A model generated the notes under the pieces. That model made no database searches. It saw only the letters and a program-made list of their open reading frames with translations, and was not told where the DNA came from. A program made the translations under genes and the position numbers. Source: an uncultured Bacteroidales bacterium (GTDB lineage: Bacteria; Bacteroidota; Bacteroidia; Bacteroidales; F082). From it: a DNA stretch of 64,000 bases. Shown one piece after another: positions 41,803 through 49,388 of this stretch (positions are counted from its first letter, which is position 1; every line of letters starts with the position of its first letter). The stretch lies in contig CALBNV010000013.1 of NCBI GenBank assembly GCA_937896895.1, positions 22,420 to 86,419 on the forward strand, written 5' to 3'.

Positions 41803-41847
41803 GACGCAGATGCGTCCGTGTGCTTGAACACCACGTTAAAAACAAGG
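41803..41847 (+). promoter_or_regulatory. Candidate preQ1-I riboswitch with stacked upstream hairpin
   Basis: GACGC-AGAT-GCGTC (41803-41816) is a small hairpin. Directly after it, CGTG (41817-41820) pairs with CACG (41832-41835) as P1. Loop bases CTTG (41823-41826) pair perfectly with CAAG (41843-41846) in the A-rich tail TTAAAAACAAGG, giving an H-type pseudoknot, and ACACC before the P1 3' strand matches the ligand-site segment of known preQ1-I aptamers. The tail pairing covers the AAGG ribosome site before the ATG at 41851. Known preQ1-I switches often control this transporter family. The fit is by eye only. Confidence 0.6.
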
Positions 41848-41850
41848 ACA

Positions 41851-42540
41851 ATGAAAACAAAAAACAAAAGCGTGAGTGTGCCGTTTTTTCTGATAGGTAC
41901 ACTTTTCTGTATCAGTCTTTTGACTGCCAACTTATTGGAAACCAAAGTGATACAGGTCTGGAACATTACTTTTACGGGCGGTTTCCTCGTCTTCCCGATT
42001 TCGTACATTCTGAACGACTGCATCTCTGAGGTTTACGGTTTCAAGAAAGCACGTCTGATAATCTGGACCGGTTTCCTGATGAATCTGATATTTGTTCTTT
42101 TCTGCAAGGCTGCCGTGGTGTTGCCGTCGGCTCCGTTTTGGGAGGGCGACGACGCTTTCAGGTTCGTGTTTGACCTGGCTCCAAGGATCTTGGTCGCGAG
42201 TCTTTGCGCTTTCTTGGTCGGCTCGTTCCTCAACGCATTTGTAATCAGCAAGATGAAGATTGCCAGCAATGGCCGACACTTCTCCGTGCGTGCCGTCTTG
42301 TCGTCGCTTGCCGGCGAGTTCGCCGACTCGATAATCTTCTTCCCGATTGCTTTCGGCGGACTGATGCCGTTACGCGAATTGCTGAAAATAATGGCTATAC
42401 AAATAATCGCAAAAACGCTTTATGAAGTGGTCATGCTTCCATTCACAAAACGTTTGGTGAAGCACCTTAAAAAAGTCGAGGATACAGATACGTTCGATAG
42501 TGATATATCTTACAATATATTTAAAATCAAAGATTTATAA
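41851..42540 (+). CDS. yhhQ: Queuosine precursor transporter, YhhQ/VUT family
   Basis: 229 residues from the ATG at 41851. Six to seven helices; LLTANLLETKVIQVW, FPISYILNDCISEVYGFKKAR and LAGEFADSIIFFPIAFGG are conserved in YhhQ (COG1738). It imports queuine-pathway bases such as preQ1 or preQ0 across the inner membrane for the wobble modification of GUN tRNAs, among them tRNA-Tyr. The upstream codons to 41782 lie in the structured leader and are not used. Its end overlaps the converging HAD gene by 6 nt. Confidence 0.93.
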   Translation: MKTKNKSVSVPFFLIGTLFCISLLTANLLETKVIQVWNITFTGGFLVFPISYILNDCISEVYGFKKARLIIWTGFLMNLIFVLFCKAAVVLPSAPFWEGDDAFRFVFDLAPRILVASLCAFLVGSFLNAFVISKMKIASNGRHFSVRAVLSSLAGEFADSIIFFPIAFGGLMPLRELLKIMAIQIIAKTLYEVVMLPFTKRLVKHLKKVEDTDTFDSDISYNIFKIKDL

Positions 42541-43134
42541 CAAACGCTTCAAGTCATCCTTTAATTTTTCAGCACCTTCAAATCTGACAGATTTCAGCCC
42601 GACATTTATCGCGCCGTCAACATTGGCCTGATTGTCGTCAATGAAAAGACATTCATCTGCAATGAGGTTGTATCTGTCAAGTAAGATTTTGTAAATCAAA
42701 GGATTGGGCTTCAGAAGTTTTTCCTCGCCGGAAACAACGATGTTGTCAATCAACTTAAAAATCCCGTATTTTTTCTGAACTGTTGGAAATGTCTCCGCCG
42801 ACCAGTTTGTCAGTCCGTAGATCACAGGGAATCCGTTCTCTTTCAATGACTTGATAAGTTTGTACATTCCGGGAATCTCCTCACCCATCGTTTTCATCCA
42901 GTCGGTTTGATAAAGTTTTATAGCCTCTTCATAATCAGGGAATTGCGCGATTCTTTCCGACACCGCCACGGAAAACGGCTTGCCGCAGTCCATCTGTGCG
43001 TTCCATTCGCTGTTGCATACGTTTTTGATGAACCAGTCGGACTTTTCCTCATTTTTGAAAAAATCATCAAAAAGATAATGCGGATTCCAGTCAACAAGAA
43101 CGCCGCCGAAGTCAAAAATAATGTTCTTGATCAT
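42535..43134 (-). CDS. HAD superfamily hydrolase, subfamily IA
   Basis: 199 residues. NIIFDFGGVLVDWNPHYLF (nucleophile Asp with G-V instead of D-V), YGLTNWSAET (motif II), KLLKPNPLIYKILL (motif III Lys) and FIDDNQANVDGA (motif IV) place it in the YihX/haloacid-dehalogenase-like group with an alpha-helical cap. Such enzymes dephosphorylate small metabolites, for example alpha-glucose 1-phosphate in YihX. The substrate here is unknown. Confidence 0.92.
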   Translation of the reverse strand: MIKNIIFDFGGVLVDWNPHYLFDDFFKNEEKSDWFIKNVCNSEWNAQMDCGKPFSVAVSERIAQFPDYEEAIKLYQTDWMKTMGEEIPGMYKLIKSLKENGFPVIYGLTNWSAETFPTVQKKYGIFKLIDNIVVSGEEKLLKPNPLIYKILLDRYNLIADECLFIDDNQANVDGAINVGLKSVRFEGAEKLKDDLKRLL

Positions 43135-43144
43135 ATTTAGCAGT

Positions 43145-44326
43145 TTAATTTATATCAACAATCTCCCAATGACCGCCTTTATCAGGGCCTACTCGACGGA
43201 TTATGTTGCCGTCTTTCATTGCTTTGATTAAATTCATTGCATATCTCAATGATATTTGTAATCTTAGCGAAAAGTCATTAGCACTCGCGACAGGATTTTC
43301 CTTTATGATAGACAAAATATCCATAGACTTTTTGAATGCCTTGTTTAGTTTTTTGTCTATCTCGAAAAGATGGTCAATTCCATAAATGTCATCTTCATAA
43401 TCTTTAGTTTTCAATGCATTTTTCAATGCATTTTTTAGTGCATTTTCAAACCTATTTTGCTTCTTCTTATTCTCGTTGATGACAAGTTTGCCATTTAAAA
43501 GCATGGTTTTCAATGTTTTGAGAATACAGTCGAGCATAAATTTGATGAATATCGTGCTTTCTCCGCGGTTGTCGGCGATTAGCAGCACCTTATAATAATT
43601 CTGTTGGTTTTCCCTGATGATATTCTCGATTGGAATCCATGCGAAAATCGGCTTCCACTTTGCGAGAAGTGCCGTCTGCCAGAGCCGTCCCATGCGCCCG
43701 TTGCCGTCGAGGAACGGGTGGATGAACTCGAACTCGTAATGAAACACGCAGCTTTTTATCAGCGGATGCACTTTGCTGTTTCTGACCCATGCGAACAGGT
43801 TCGACATGTTGGCCGGCACGATATGGCTTGGCGGCGCCATGTGAATGATGTTCACGCCGTCAGTGACGCCGACGCTCTTATTTCGGTATTTGCCGCTGAT
43901 TTCCACGAGGTCGCCCATCAAAACACCGTGCGCTTTTTTCAGATCTTTTTCAAGATAAGGGTCCAAATCAGGAAGTAGGTCGTAAGCCTTGAACGCGTTC
44001 TTCACCTCCTTGATTTCCCTTTCGGAGCCTGCGACGTGTTTCCCGTCGAGGATGTCAGTCACCTGTTCAATGGTCAGCGTGTTGTTCTCAATCGCCAGCG
44101 AAGCTTGTATCGTCTTGATTCTGTTTTCCTTACGGAGAAGCGGATGTATTCCGTCAGGGTTGAGGAACTCCATTTCGGAAATAAGTTCCACAATCTCCGC
44201 CACCTGATTCATGATTTCATCGGTGATTTTGTACGGCGGGATGTTGTAGTCGGCCTGTTGTTCCCGAAGCTCGAATCCGAACGACTCGACGGTCGTCCAA
44301 TCGGGATATTGATGCGAATTTTTCAT
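43145..44326 (-). CDS. Fic family protein (AMPylase) with N-terminal autoinhibitory motif
   Basis: 393 residues from the ATG at 44326, nine codons inside the longest frame. The Fic core HPFLDGNGRMGR begins with His203 and is complete. The inhibitory (S/T)xxxE(G/N) motif is present as SLAIEN at 76-81 with Glu80 before the core, i.e. class II. A winged-helix-like C-terminus (SLRLQISLRYAMNLIKAMKDG) suggests a DNA- or partner-binding module. Fic proteins transfer AMP to protein Thr/Tyr. A run of NALK repeats lies near residues 295-307. The HAD gene follows 10 nt downstream on the same strand. Confidence 0.93.
   Translation of the reverse strand: MKNSHQYPDWTTVESFGFELREQQADYNIPPYKITDEIMNQVAEIVELISEMEFLNPDGIHPLLRKENRIKTIQASLAIENNTLTIEQVTDILDGKHVAGSEREIKEVKNAFKAYDLLPDLDPYLEKDLKKAHGVLMGDLVEISGKYRNKSVGVTDGVNIIHMAPPSHIVPANMSNLFAWVRNSKVHPLIKSCVFHYEFEFIHPFLDGNGRMGRLWQTALLAKWKPIFAWIPIENIIRENQQNYYKVLLIADNRGESTIFIKFMLDCILKTLKTMLLNGKLVINENKKKQNRFENALKNALKNALKTKDYEDDIYGIDHLFEIDKKLNKAFKKSMDILSIIKENPVASANDFSLRLQISLRYAMNLIKAMKDGNIIRRVGPDKGGHWEIVDIN
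43412..43450 (-). repeat. 12-bp repeats in the fic gene coding NALK
   Basis: Three consecutive copies of a 12-bp unit on the minus strand (AATGCA-containing) encode NALKNALKNALK between the Fic core and the C-terminal domain. Copy number can change by slippage without breaking the frame. Confidence 0.7.
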
Positions 44327-44349
44327 ATTAAAAAGGTTTAAAAAACGCT

Positions 44350-44357
44350 GCAAAGAT
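44350..44357 (-). promoter_or_regulatory. Promoter -7 element (TATCTTTG) of the fic gene
   Basis: TATCTTTG on the minus strand, 23 nt before the ATG at 44326. It lies just upstream of the longer possible start, whose ATG at 44353 falls inside the box, so the short start is preferred. Confidence 0.6.
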
Positions 44358-44495
44358 AATAAAAATAATCGAAAAACGGTCCAAGGACGCCGTGAAAATT
44401 ATTGCTCAATATCAATGTTTTTTTGACAATTAATCTTTATAAATACCATGTTATTTTAAAATTTTCAGTTGCGTGATTGCAATGCGAATTTTTCA

Positions 44496-44503
44496 TATCT
44501 TTG
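44496..44503 (+). promoter_or_regulatory. Promoter -7 element (TATCTTTG) of the nitroreductase
   Basis: TATCTTTG, 20 nt before the ATG at 44524, supporting the start that includes a signal peptide. Confidence 0.6.
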
Positions 44504-44523
44504 CACTCGAAATTAATATAAAA

Positions 44524-45141
44524 ATGAAGAAGTTAATCTTAACAATTATCGCGGCGGCACTGTTGTCAAGCAGTTGCAGCGAATGCGAAAAAACAAACGA
44601 AAAAGCGATGAACTCAACAATGGAAGACCTGCTGACGCGCCGCAGCGTGCGCAGCTACACCGACGAGGTGCCTCCGATGGAGGTGATTGAAGAAATCTGC
44701 AAGGCGGGCACTTACGCGCCGACAGGGATGAACAGGCAAGCCCCAATAATCATAGCGGTGACAAACCGTGAGGTGCGCGACAGGCTGAGCAAGCTCAACG
44801 CCGGCGTGTTCGGCAAAGATAACGACACGGACCCGTTCTACGGTGCCCCGGTGGTGCTGGTGGTCTTGGCCGACACCACGGCTGCACTCACGTGGAAGGA
44901 AGACGGTTCGCTCGTGATGGGCAACCTCCTGAACGCGGCGCACGCCAAAGGGCTCGGCTCATGCTGGATACACCGCGCCAAAGAGGTGTTCGAGACCGAA
45001 GAGGGCAAGGCGATACTCCGCGGCCTCGGCATCGACGACACGAAATACGTCGGAATCGGCAACTGCATCCTCGGCTACGTGAAGGGCGACTACCCGACGG
45101 CGAGACCGAGGAAAGACAATTATGTTTTCTGGGTCAAGTAA
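44524..45141 (+). CDS. Exported (probable lipoprotein) nitroreductase-family protein
   Basis: 205 residues. Residues 1-18 form a signal peptide with Cys18 (LLSSSC) as probable lipidation site, although Ser rather than Leu stands at -3. The remainder is a nitroreductase fold: LLTRRSVRSYTDEVPP (FMN-binding Arg-Arg-Ser), TYAPTGMNRQAP, a dimer helix DGSLVMGNLLNAAHAKGLGSCW and GYPTARPRKDN-like end. Nitroreductases are normally cytoplasmic FMN enzymes. The promoter position supports the signal peptide; the internal Met before MEDLL at about residue 29 is the alternative. The stretch is GC-richer than its neighbours. Confidence 0.88.
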   Translation: MKKLILTIIAAALLSSSCSECEKTNEKAMNSTMEDLLTRRSVRSYTDEVPPMEVIEEICKAGTYAPTGMNRQAPIIIAVTNREVRDRLSKLNAGVFGKDNDTDPFYGAPVVLVVLADTTAALTWKEDGSLVMGNLLNAAHAKGLGSCWIHRAKEVFETEEGKAILRGLGIDDTKYVGIGNCILGYVKGDYPTARPRKDNYVFWVK

Positions 45142-45364
45142 TGACGCACAAGGCTTGTTTGGAGGCATACCATTCCCATTCGAGGCATTGGTTCTCGGCT
45201 TTGCTGTTGGCGTTGCGGGTCATTCGGGGCGTTTAACATTATTTGCGTCGTGGCATTCCAAGGCAACGAGCTGTCGCGCGGAGGAGGCGGCGCAAGATGC
45301 ATGACGATGCCGCTGAAACGACAGGACGTCGATTGGTAAAGAATCGATTCGTCAAATTAAGTAA
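45142..45364. other. Intergenic region after the nitroreductase
   Basis: About 220 bp of GC-richer DNA before the terminator. Short frames exist on both strands but none has a recognisable product, promoter or homologous motif. I see no repeat or RNA. Confidence 0.5.
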
Positions 45365-45406
45365 CAAGCCCGGAGCGGATTATCGAAGGTCAGCCCCGGG
45401 TTTTTC
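45365..45406 (+). terminator. Probable terminator
   Basis: AAGCCCGG (45365-45372) and CCCCGGGTT (45394-45402) pair across a 20-nt loop, followed by a T-tract on the plus strand. It could end the nitroreductase transcript. Confidence 0.6.
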
Positions 45407-45485
45407 GTCTTAGATTGTGGCAGTCATCGCACCTTTCAACAACTTCCAGTCATCGCTTTGAATGTAATCGGAATAGTTTTCGGTA

Positions 45486-47513
45486 CTACAGACTATCTGC
45501 AAATGTTTTTCTGTCTATCGTTGTTTCCTCTCCTTTCTCAAACTTGGTTATTTTCCATGTGCTTCCCTCTAAAATAGGCAAATAGAAAATGTGTTTTGTT
45601 TTTTTCGAACAAGCCTTATAACACTCTTTCAAACTTCTGATTTTTGCCTCGTACTCCTCTTTGCCGATATTTTGCGCTGACGAGACGTTCACGCTTTTCA
45701 CTTCAAAAATGTGTATCCTCCCTTTCTTGTCTTTCATTACAAAATCAGGATAAGACGAGTGTACGCCATCAGAAAAATATTCAAATTTTATTTCCGAATT
45801 GAGCGGAAAGTTCTTGCCCCACAAGAATTTATTATCATCCTTTTGTAATATGCTTGTTTCACAGATACTTTTTTGCCGAATATCTTTCAACACTTCAGCC
45901 CACTTTTTTTCAGCTTCACTATCAAATGAAAATTCATCGGAAATATCGTCTCCTTCCTTTCTATACCAAACCCAATCATCAAGTGTCAATGTTCTCTCCG
46001 TTTCATTGTAGCAACTTCCATAAGGAAATGTAACATCACTGCAAATGCTCATACTACTTTCATAATCAGTAATATACGTTTGGTATTTCTTTTTTATTTC
46101 TCCTGATTTCTCAACAAACAGACGCCATTTTTGGTATGTGTCGGCATAATCATAACACATTTCCTGAATTTCATCACCCAAATTCATTAAAGAACGATAC
46201 ATCTCAAAAATATTGTCTCCTGTCAGTTTTGGTTTGGCATCTTCCAATATTGCAGCAACATCCAAATCATTCTTGATTTTTTCCACCTCCAATTTGGTTG
46301 GTGTTACACGTATTTCAGTTTCAATTCCATAATTTTTGAATAAATTTACCTGCTTGGGAAGTCCCATTTCCTTTGGTTTTATGCCCCAAACCCAAGCTGT
46401 TGAGGCCAAATCCTGCGCATCTTTCGGCAAACGCTCAAAATCCAACAGTCGCGGATTGCGGCGAACTCGTCCCATTACTTGCTCATCGAGTTGCCTGCTT
46501 TGCGTATCACGCACTTGATAGAGCATACATGCTCGCGGAATATCCCAACCTTCGGAAATAACCATCTTGAAAATGATAACCGAAATGCTTGATTCTTTCC
46601 CTTTCATATACTCTTTCCACTTCGACACCTTGAGCTTGTTCAACCCGGAGTCGTTGGTTTTGCAGCCATTGCCTGACTTGTCGCCAGTAATATAAACCCA
46701 CTTCAAATCTTGGTGTTTTATGTTGTTTAGAGTTGGGAATATGTTGTTATTCAACTCTTCTTCTGCCCTTTCCTTATTTGATATCTGAATGATGAAACAT
46801 GGATTTACACGCAATTTATTTGTATAATCGGCTTTGATTCTTTCAAATTTATCAAGCGCCATATCAAGAGAATCTGTTTCGGGCTGAAACTCAACTTGCT
46901 TTATCAATTTTGCTTCTTGGGCAGAGTTGTTTGAAATTTCCACATCGGGCAATTGTCTGCGTGACAGCTTTGGCGTTGCGGAATAATTGATAACAACGGA
47001 GAAATAGGAGCCTAATTCATCGAGATTTGAGGTGGCGATATGACACTCGTCTTTGATGACATAAATAAATTTTCCAGCCGTGCCTTTTTGCAAATCGCCT
47101 GTGGTTGCTTGCAGGAAATTCAGGAAAGTTCCTTCCTCCTTGAGTTTGCTTTTGTCTTTGTACAAATCGCGTGGTAGCACGTACACATTGTAATCCATAG
47201 GAATATGCAACGCACCTTCGCCACTCGATTCGGAATTTATCAAATATGGATTCAGATTGGGAAATGTTCCGTTTTGCACCAACGCGCAAAAGGAATTGTA
47301 ATTCTGTTCCGCCAATTCGCTTTTTGAAAGCGACGACACAATAAAGACTATATTTTTGTTGGCAGCGAGAATGCGGTTCATAAAATCCGCCATCATGTAG
47401 GTCTTGCCGCTGCCGGTCGGTGCTTTGAAGGTGTATTCCTTTTTCCCTTGCGAAAGCACGGAAACCAATTTAGTGACAGCTTGGTTTTGCAGGTCTTTTG
47501 CTTCTTGTAACAT
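45486..47513 (-). CDS. res: Type III restriction enzyme helicase-nuclease subunit (Res)
   Basis: 675 residues. SF2 helicase motifs: Walker A APTGSGKT at 31-38, DECH at 155-158, VIFKMVISEGWDIPRACML, and motif VI-like QVMGRVRRNPRL. The C-terminal nuclease shows YPDFVMKDKKGRIHIFEVKS, the PD-(D/E)xK pattern of type III Res. It is short for the family (often 850-1000) but all motifs are present. With the Mod product it cleaves DNA between head-to-head unmethylated sites after ATP-driven translocation. It starts 3 nt after the mod stop. Confidence 0.92.
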   Translation of the reverse strand: MLQEAKDLQNQAVTKLVSVLSQGKKEYTFKAPTGSGKTYMMADFMNRILAANKNIVFIVSSLSKSELAEQNYNSFCALVQNGTFPNLNPYLINSESSGEGALHIPMDYNVYVLPRDLYKDKSKLKEEGTFLNFLQATTGDLQKGTAGKFIYVIKDECHIATSNLDELGSYFSVVINYSATPKLSRRQLPDVEISNNSAQEAKLIKQVEFQPETDSLDMALDKFERIKADYTNKLRVNPCFIIQISNKERAEEELNNNIFPTLNNIKHQDLKWVYITGDKSGNGCKTNDSGLNKLKVSKWKEYMKGKESSISVIIFKMVISEGWDIPRACMLYQVRDTQSRQLDEQVMGRVRRNPRLLDFERLPKDAQDLASTAWVWGIKPKEMGLPKQVNLFKNYGIETEIRVTPTKLEVEKIKNDLDVAAILEDAKPKLTGDNIFEMYRSLMNLGDEIQEMCYDYADTYQKWRLFVEKSGEIKKKYQTYITDYESSMSICSDVTFPYGSCYNETERTLTLDDWVWYRKEGDDISDEFSFDSEAEKKWAEVLKDIRQKSICETSILQKDDNKFLWGKNFPLNSEIKFEYFSDGVHSSYPDFVMKDKKGRIHIFEVKSVNVSSAQNIGKEEYEAKIRSLKECYKACSKKTKHIFYLPILEGSTWKITKFEKGEETTIDRKTFADSL

Positions 47514-47516
47514 GTC

Positions 47517-49178
47517 CTACTCCTCCATAATCCTTTTTAACCATTCTTCGCCACTTTCGAGGCATTGTTGCGTTTTGTCGAAATTGCTGCAAACCCAATC
47601 GATTTTTTCCCTAATGGTTGCAAATTTTTCGTTACCGTAGAGTGTTTCGTCTATCACATCGAAAGGTGTCTTACCCTCTGTCCACTCAAAGTTAGAAACG
47701 CTCTCTATTTCATACACATCAAGATTACCTCCGTACGGCTTGTTTTTCTTGATCCATTCAAAATCTTTTGTGCCGTCGTAGCACTCACCAGTCATCACTC
47801 GTTTCAAGCGTTTGGCAGTTACGTCATAGGCGATGCCGTTAGGCGTTGTGTCGGTCTTTTCATTTAGTTGGCAAAGGATAAAGGTGCGGTTGCCTTCCGG
47901 TGTTTTTTCATTGAGCAGATCTCCATCTTTGGCCTCACTGCGATTGAGGTCTAAAACGGCATGGCCTGTTGTGCCACTTCCACCAAAGAAGTCAAGAATT
48001 ATTTGATTTTCTTTGTAGGGAACAAGATTTATACACCACTCAATAAGACCTATTGGCTTTGGATTTTTGAAGATACTTTTGCCAACAATTTCATTCAAAT
48101 CTGTAGTTCCTTTTGCATTTCTACAATCGCCACCATCTATCCAAGCCTTTTCAACTTGATAGATATTTTGGTCTTGTTCTTCATCATAATATGTTTTACG
48201 ATAAATGGTTGTTCCATCGTAAAAAAGATAATCATCTTTGTCTTTTTCAAACTTCTCAGGCTTCCACATCCAACGGCCATCCACACCATTTACTTGTTGT
48301 GGAAATATTGTTTTAATACAATCCTCTGTTTCTTTCAATGTTAAATATTTCTCTTTTGTAACATAAATTGGATAATATAAATTAGGTCTTGCTTGTCGAG
48401 TCGCATCAGAACCACTCGCTTGAAACTTATCTAATTTATAATTACCAAGTTTATCGCTATACTTATATTCTTTTTCGCCTACAATTTTCTTTTGTAATTC
48501 AGTATCATTTCCTCTTTTAAAGATCAAAAGATAATCAAATGGTTTGCGAAGTTCGGAAGACGACCTTGTAGCTGCATCACCAGCACCCGTTTTTCTTGGA
48601 GCACAAGCAATAAAATTTTCCTCTCCAAATACCTCGTCCATCAAACACTTCACATACGCTTGATTTTTATCATCAATGGAGCAAAAAATCACGCCGTCAT
48701 CCGACAAAAGTTGCCTTGCCAAAACCAAACGGGGATAGAGCATGGAGAGCAGGTTGTCGCGCGTGATGGCATTGTTGTAGTTGGTTTGGGCAAACTCGCC
48801 CATAGAATCCTTGCCGTATGGTGGGTCGATGTAGATTACATCTACCTTGCCACGATACTGAATCAGAAGATTTTGCAGCGCTTCATAGTTGTCGCCAATG
48901 ATGAGTTTGTGCGTGGGTTTGCTGTCGTCAGTATGGAACGAGAGAGCTTCGTTCTTTCTGAAATACTTGATGGCATCACTCATCTTTTCCAAACGCTTGT
49001 CGAAATGCAAACCAGTGCGTCGGTAGGTTGTGCCTAATGCAGCAATATTTATCGCCTCATCAAGCGAATCGGCATTGTTAATCAATTTGATGAGCAAATC
49101 GGCATTGGTCTGCTCCAAAATTCTGTCCGAAACACGTCTCTCGATTTCGGCGATAAGTGATTGTTTAGTTGCATTCAT
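47517..49178 (-). CDS. mod: Type III DNA methyltransferase subunit (Mod)
   Basis: 553 residues from the ATG at 49178. DPPY at 118-121 (motif IV) precedes FGGSGTTGHAVLDLN (motif I) near 390, the beta-class order of type III N6-adenine methyltransferases. The region between them, 120-380, holds the target-recognition domain. It binds SAM and the recognition site and is needed for both modification and cleavage. The start ATG overlaps the stop of a 56-codon ORF (ATGA). No homopolymer or short repeat suited to phase variation is seen in the first codons. Confidence 0.94.
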   Translation of the reverse strand: MNATKQSLIAEIERRVSDRILEQTNADLLIKLINNADSLDEAINIAALGTTYRRTGLHFDKRLEKMSDAIKYFRKNEALSFHTDDSKPTHKLIIGDNYEALQNLLIQYRGKVDVIYIDPPYGKDSMGEFAQTNYNNAITRDNLLSMLYPRLVLARQLLSDDGVIFCSIDDKNQAYVKCLMDEVFGEENFIACAPRKTGAGDAATRSSSELRKPFDYLLIFKRGNDTELQKKIVGEKEYKYSDKLGNYKLDKFQASGSDATRQARPNLYYPIYVTKEKYLTLKETEDCIKTIFPQQVNGVDGRWMWKPEKFEKDKDDYLFYDGTTIYRKTYYDEEQDQNIYQVEKAWIDGGDCRNAKGTTDLNEIVGKSIFKNPKPIGLIEWCINLVPYKENQIILDFFGGSGTTGHAVLDLNRSEAKDGDLLNEKTPEGNRTFILCQLNEKTDTTPNGIAYDVTAKRLKRVMTGECYDGTKDFEWIKKNKPYGGNLDVYEIESVSNFEWTEGKTPFDVIDETLYGNEKFATIREKIDWVCSNFDKTQQCLESGEEWLKRIMEE

Positions 49179-49345
49179 AGACAATTGCTATTGGTAGCAC
49201 TTGCCTTCATCACTTCAATAAAACGAAACTTCCTAAAACAGAACGTGGGCAAACTTGCCAACGTTGCAGCCCTAGGAAGCTGATGAAGCGAACAAGTAAT
49301 ACCCACGCCTATGGCGAAGGCATTTGATACTTGTCTTTGCTTCAT
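49175..49345 (-). CDS. 56-aa ORF translationally coupled to mod
   Basis: A complete frame from the ATG at 49345 to the TGA at 49175, whose last bases overlap the mod start as ATGA. The product begins MKQRQVSNAFAIGVG, has an internal SLHQLPRAATLASLP, a basic aromatic part FCFRKFRF and ends in SNCL. It has no known domain. It may be a real small protein made with Mod, a leader peptide whose translation controls mod, or an open frame in a conserved structured RNA. The exact coupling favours a function in mod expression. I do not recognise the protein. Confidence 0.5.
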   Translation of the reverse strand: MKQRQVSNAFAIGVGITCSLHQLPRAATLASLPTFCFRKFRFIEVMKASATNSNCL

Positions 49346-49388
49346 TTTGAAATTTCCTAGGTTTCAACGTTTGAAGAACAAATAGCAA
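49185..49388 (-). repeat. Nested inverted repeats in the mod leader
   Basis: Outer pair TTGCTATT (49185-49192) with AATAGCAA (49381-49388). Inside: a pair near 49213-49229 and 49361-49376 (about 14 of 17); GCCTTC (49203-49208) with GAAGGC (49316-49321); CTTCATC (49205-49211) with GATGAAG (49282-49288); CTTCCTA (49229-49235) with TAGGAAG (49273-49279); CGTGGG (49244-49249) with CCCACG (49302-49307); and a pair at 49285-49298 with 49328-49343. Several pairs exclude each other, so alternative folds are possible. In mRNA this is the leader of mod. Confidence 0.65.

Noticed and set aside
45120..45304. Two 60-codon frames, one per strand, after the nitroreductase
   Set aside because: No motif, no promoter, and both overlap the end of the nitroreductase gene; composition is not protein-like.
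49213..49376. Inverted repeats around the mod leader, considered as an invertible (phase-variable) promoter
   Set aside because: The flanking pair is imperfect (about 14 of 17), the best promoter lies outside the segment at 49489-49519, and no recombinase gene is in the window.
49185..49388. Integron attC site or 6S RNA in the same region
   Set aside because: No RYYYAAC/GTTRRRY core pair and no integrase were found; the fold lacks the long simple hairpin with central bubble of 6S RNA, and the segment is an open frame coupled to mod.
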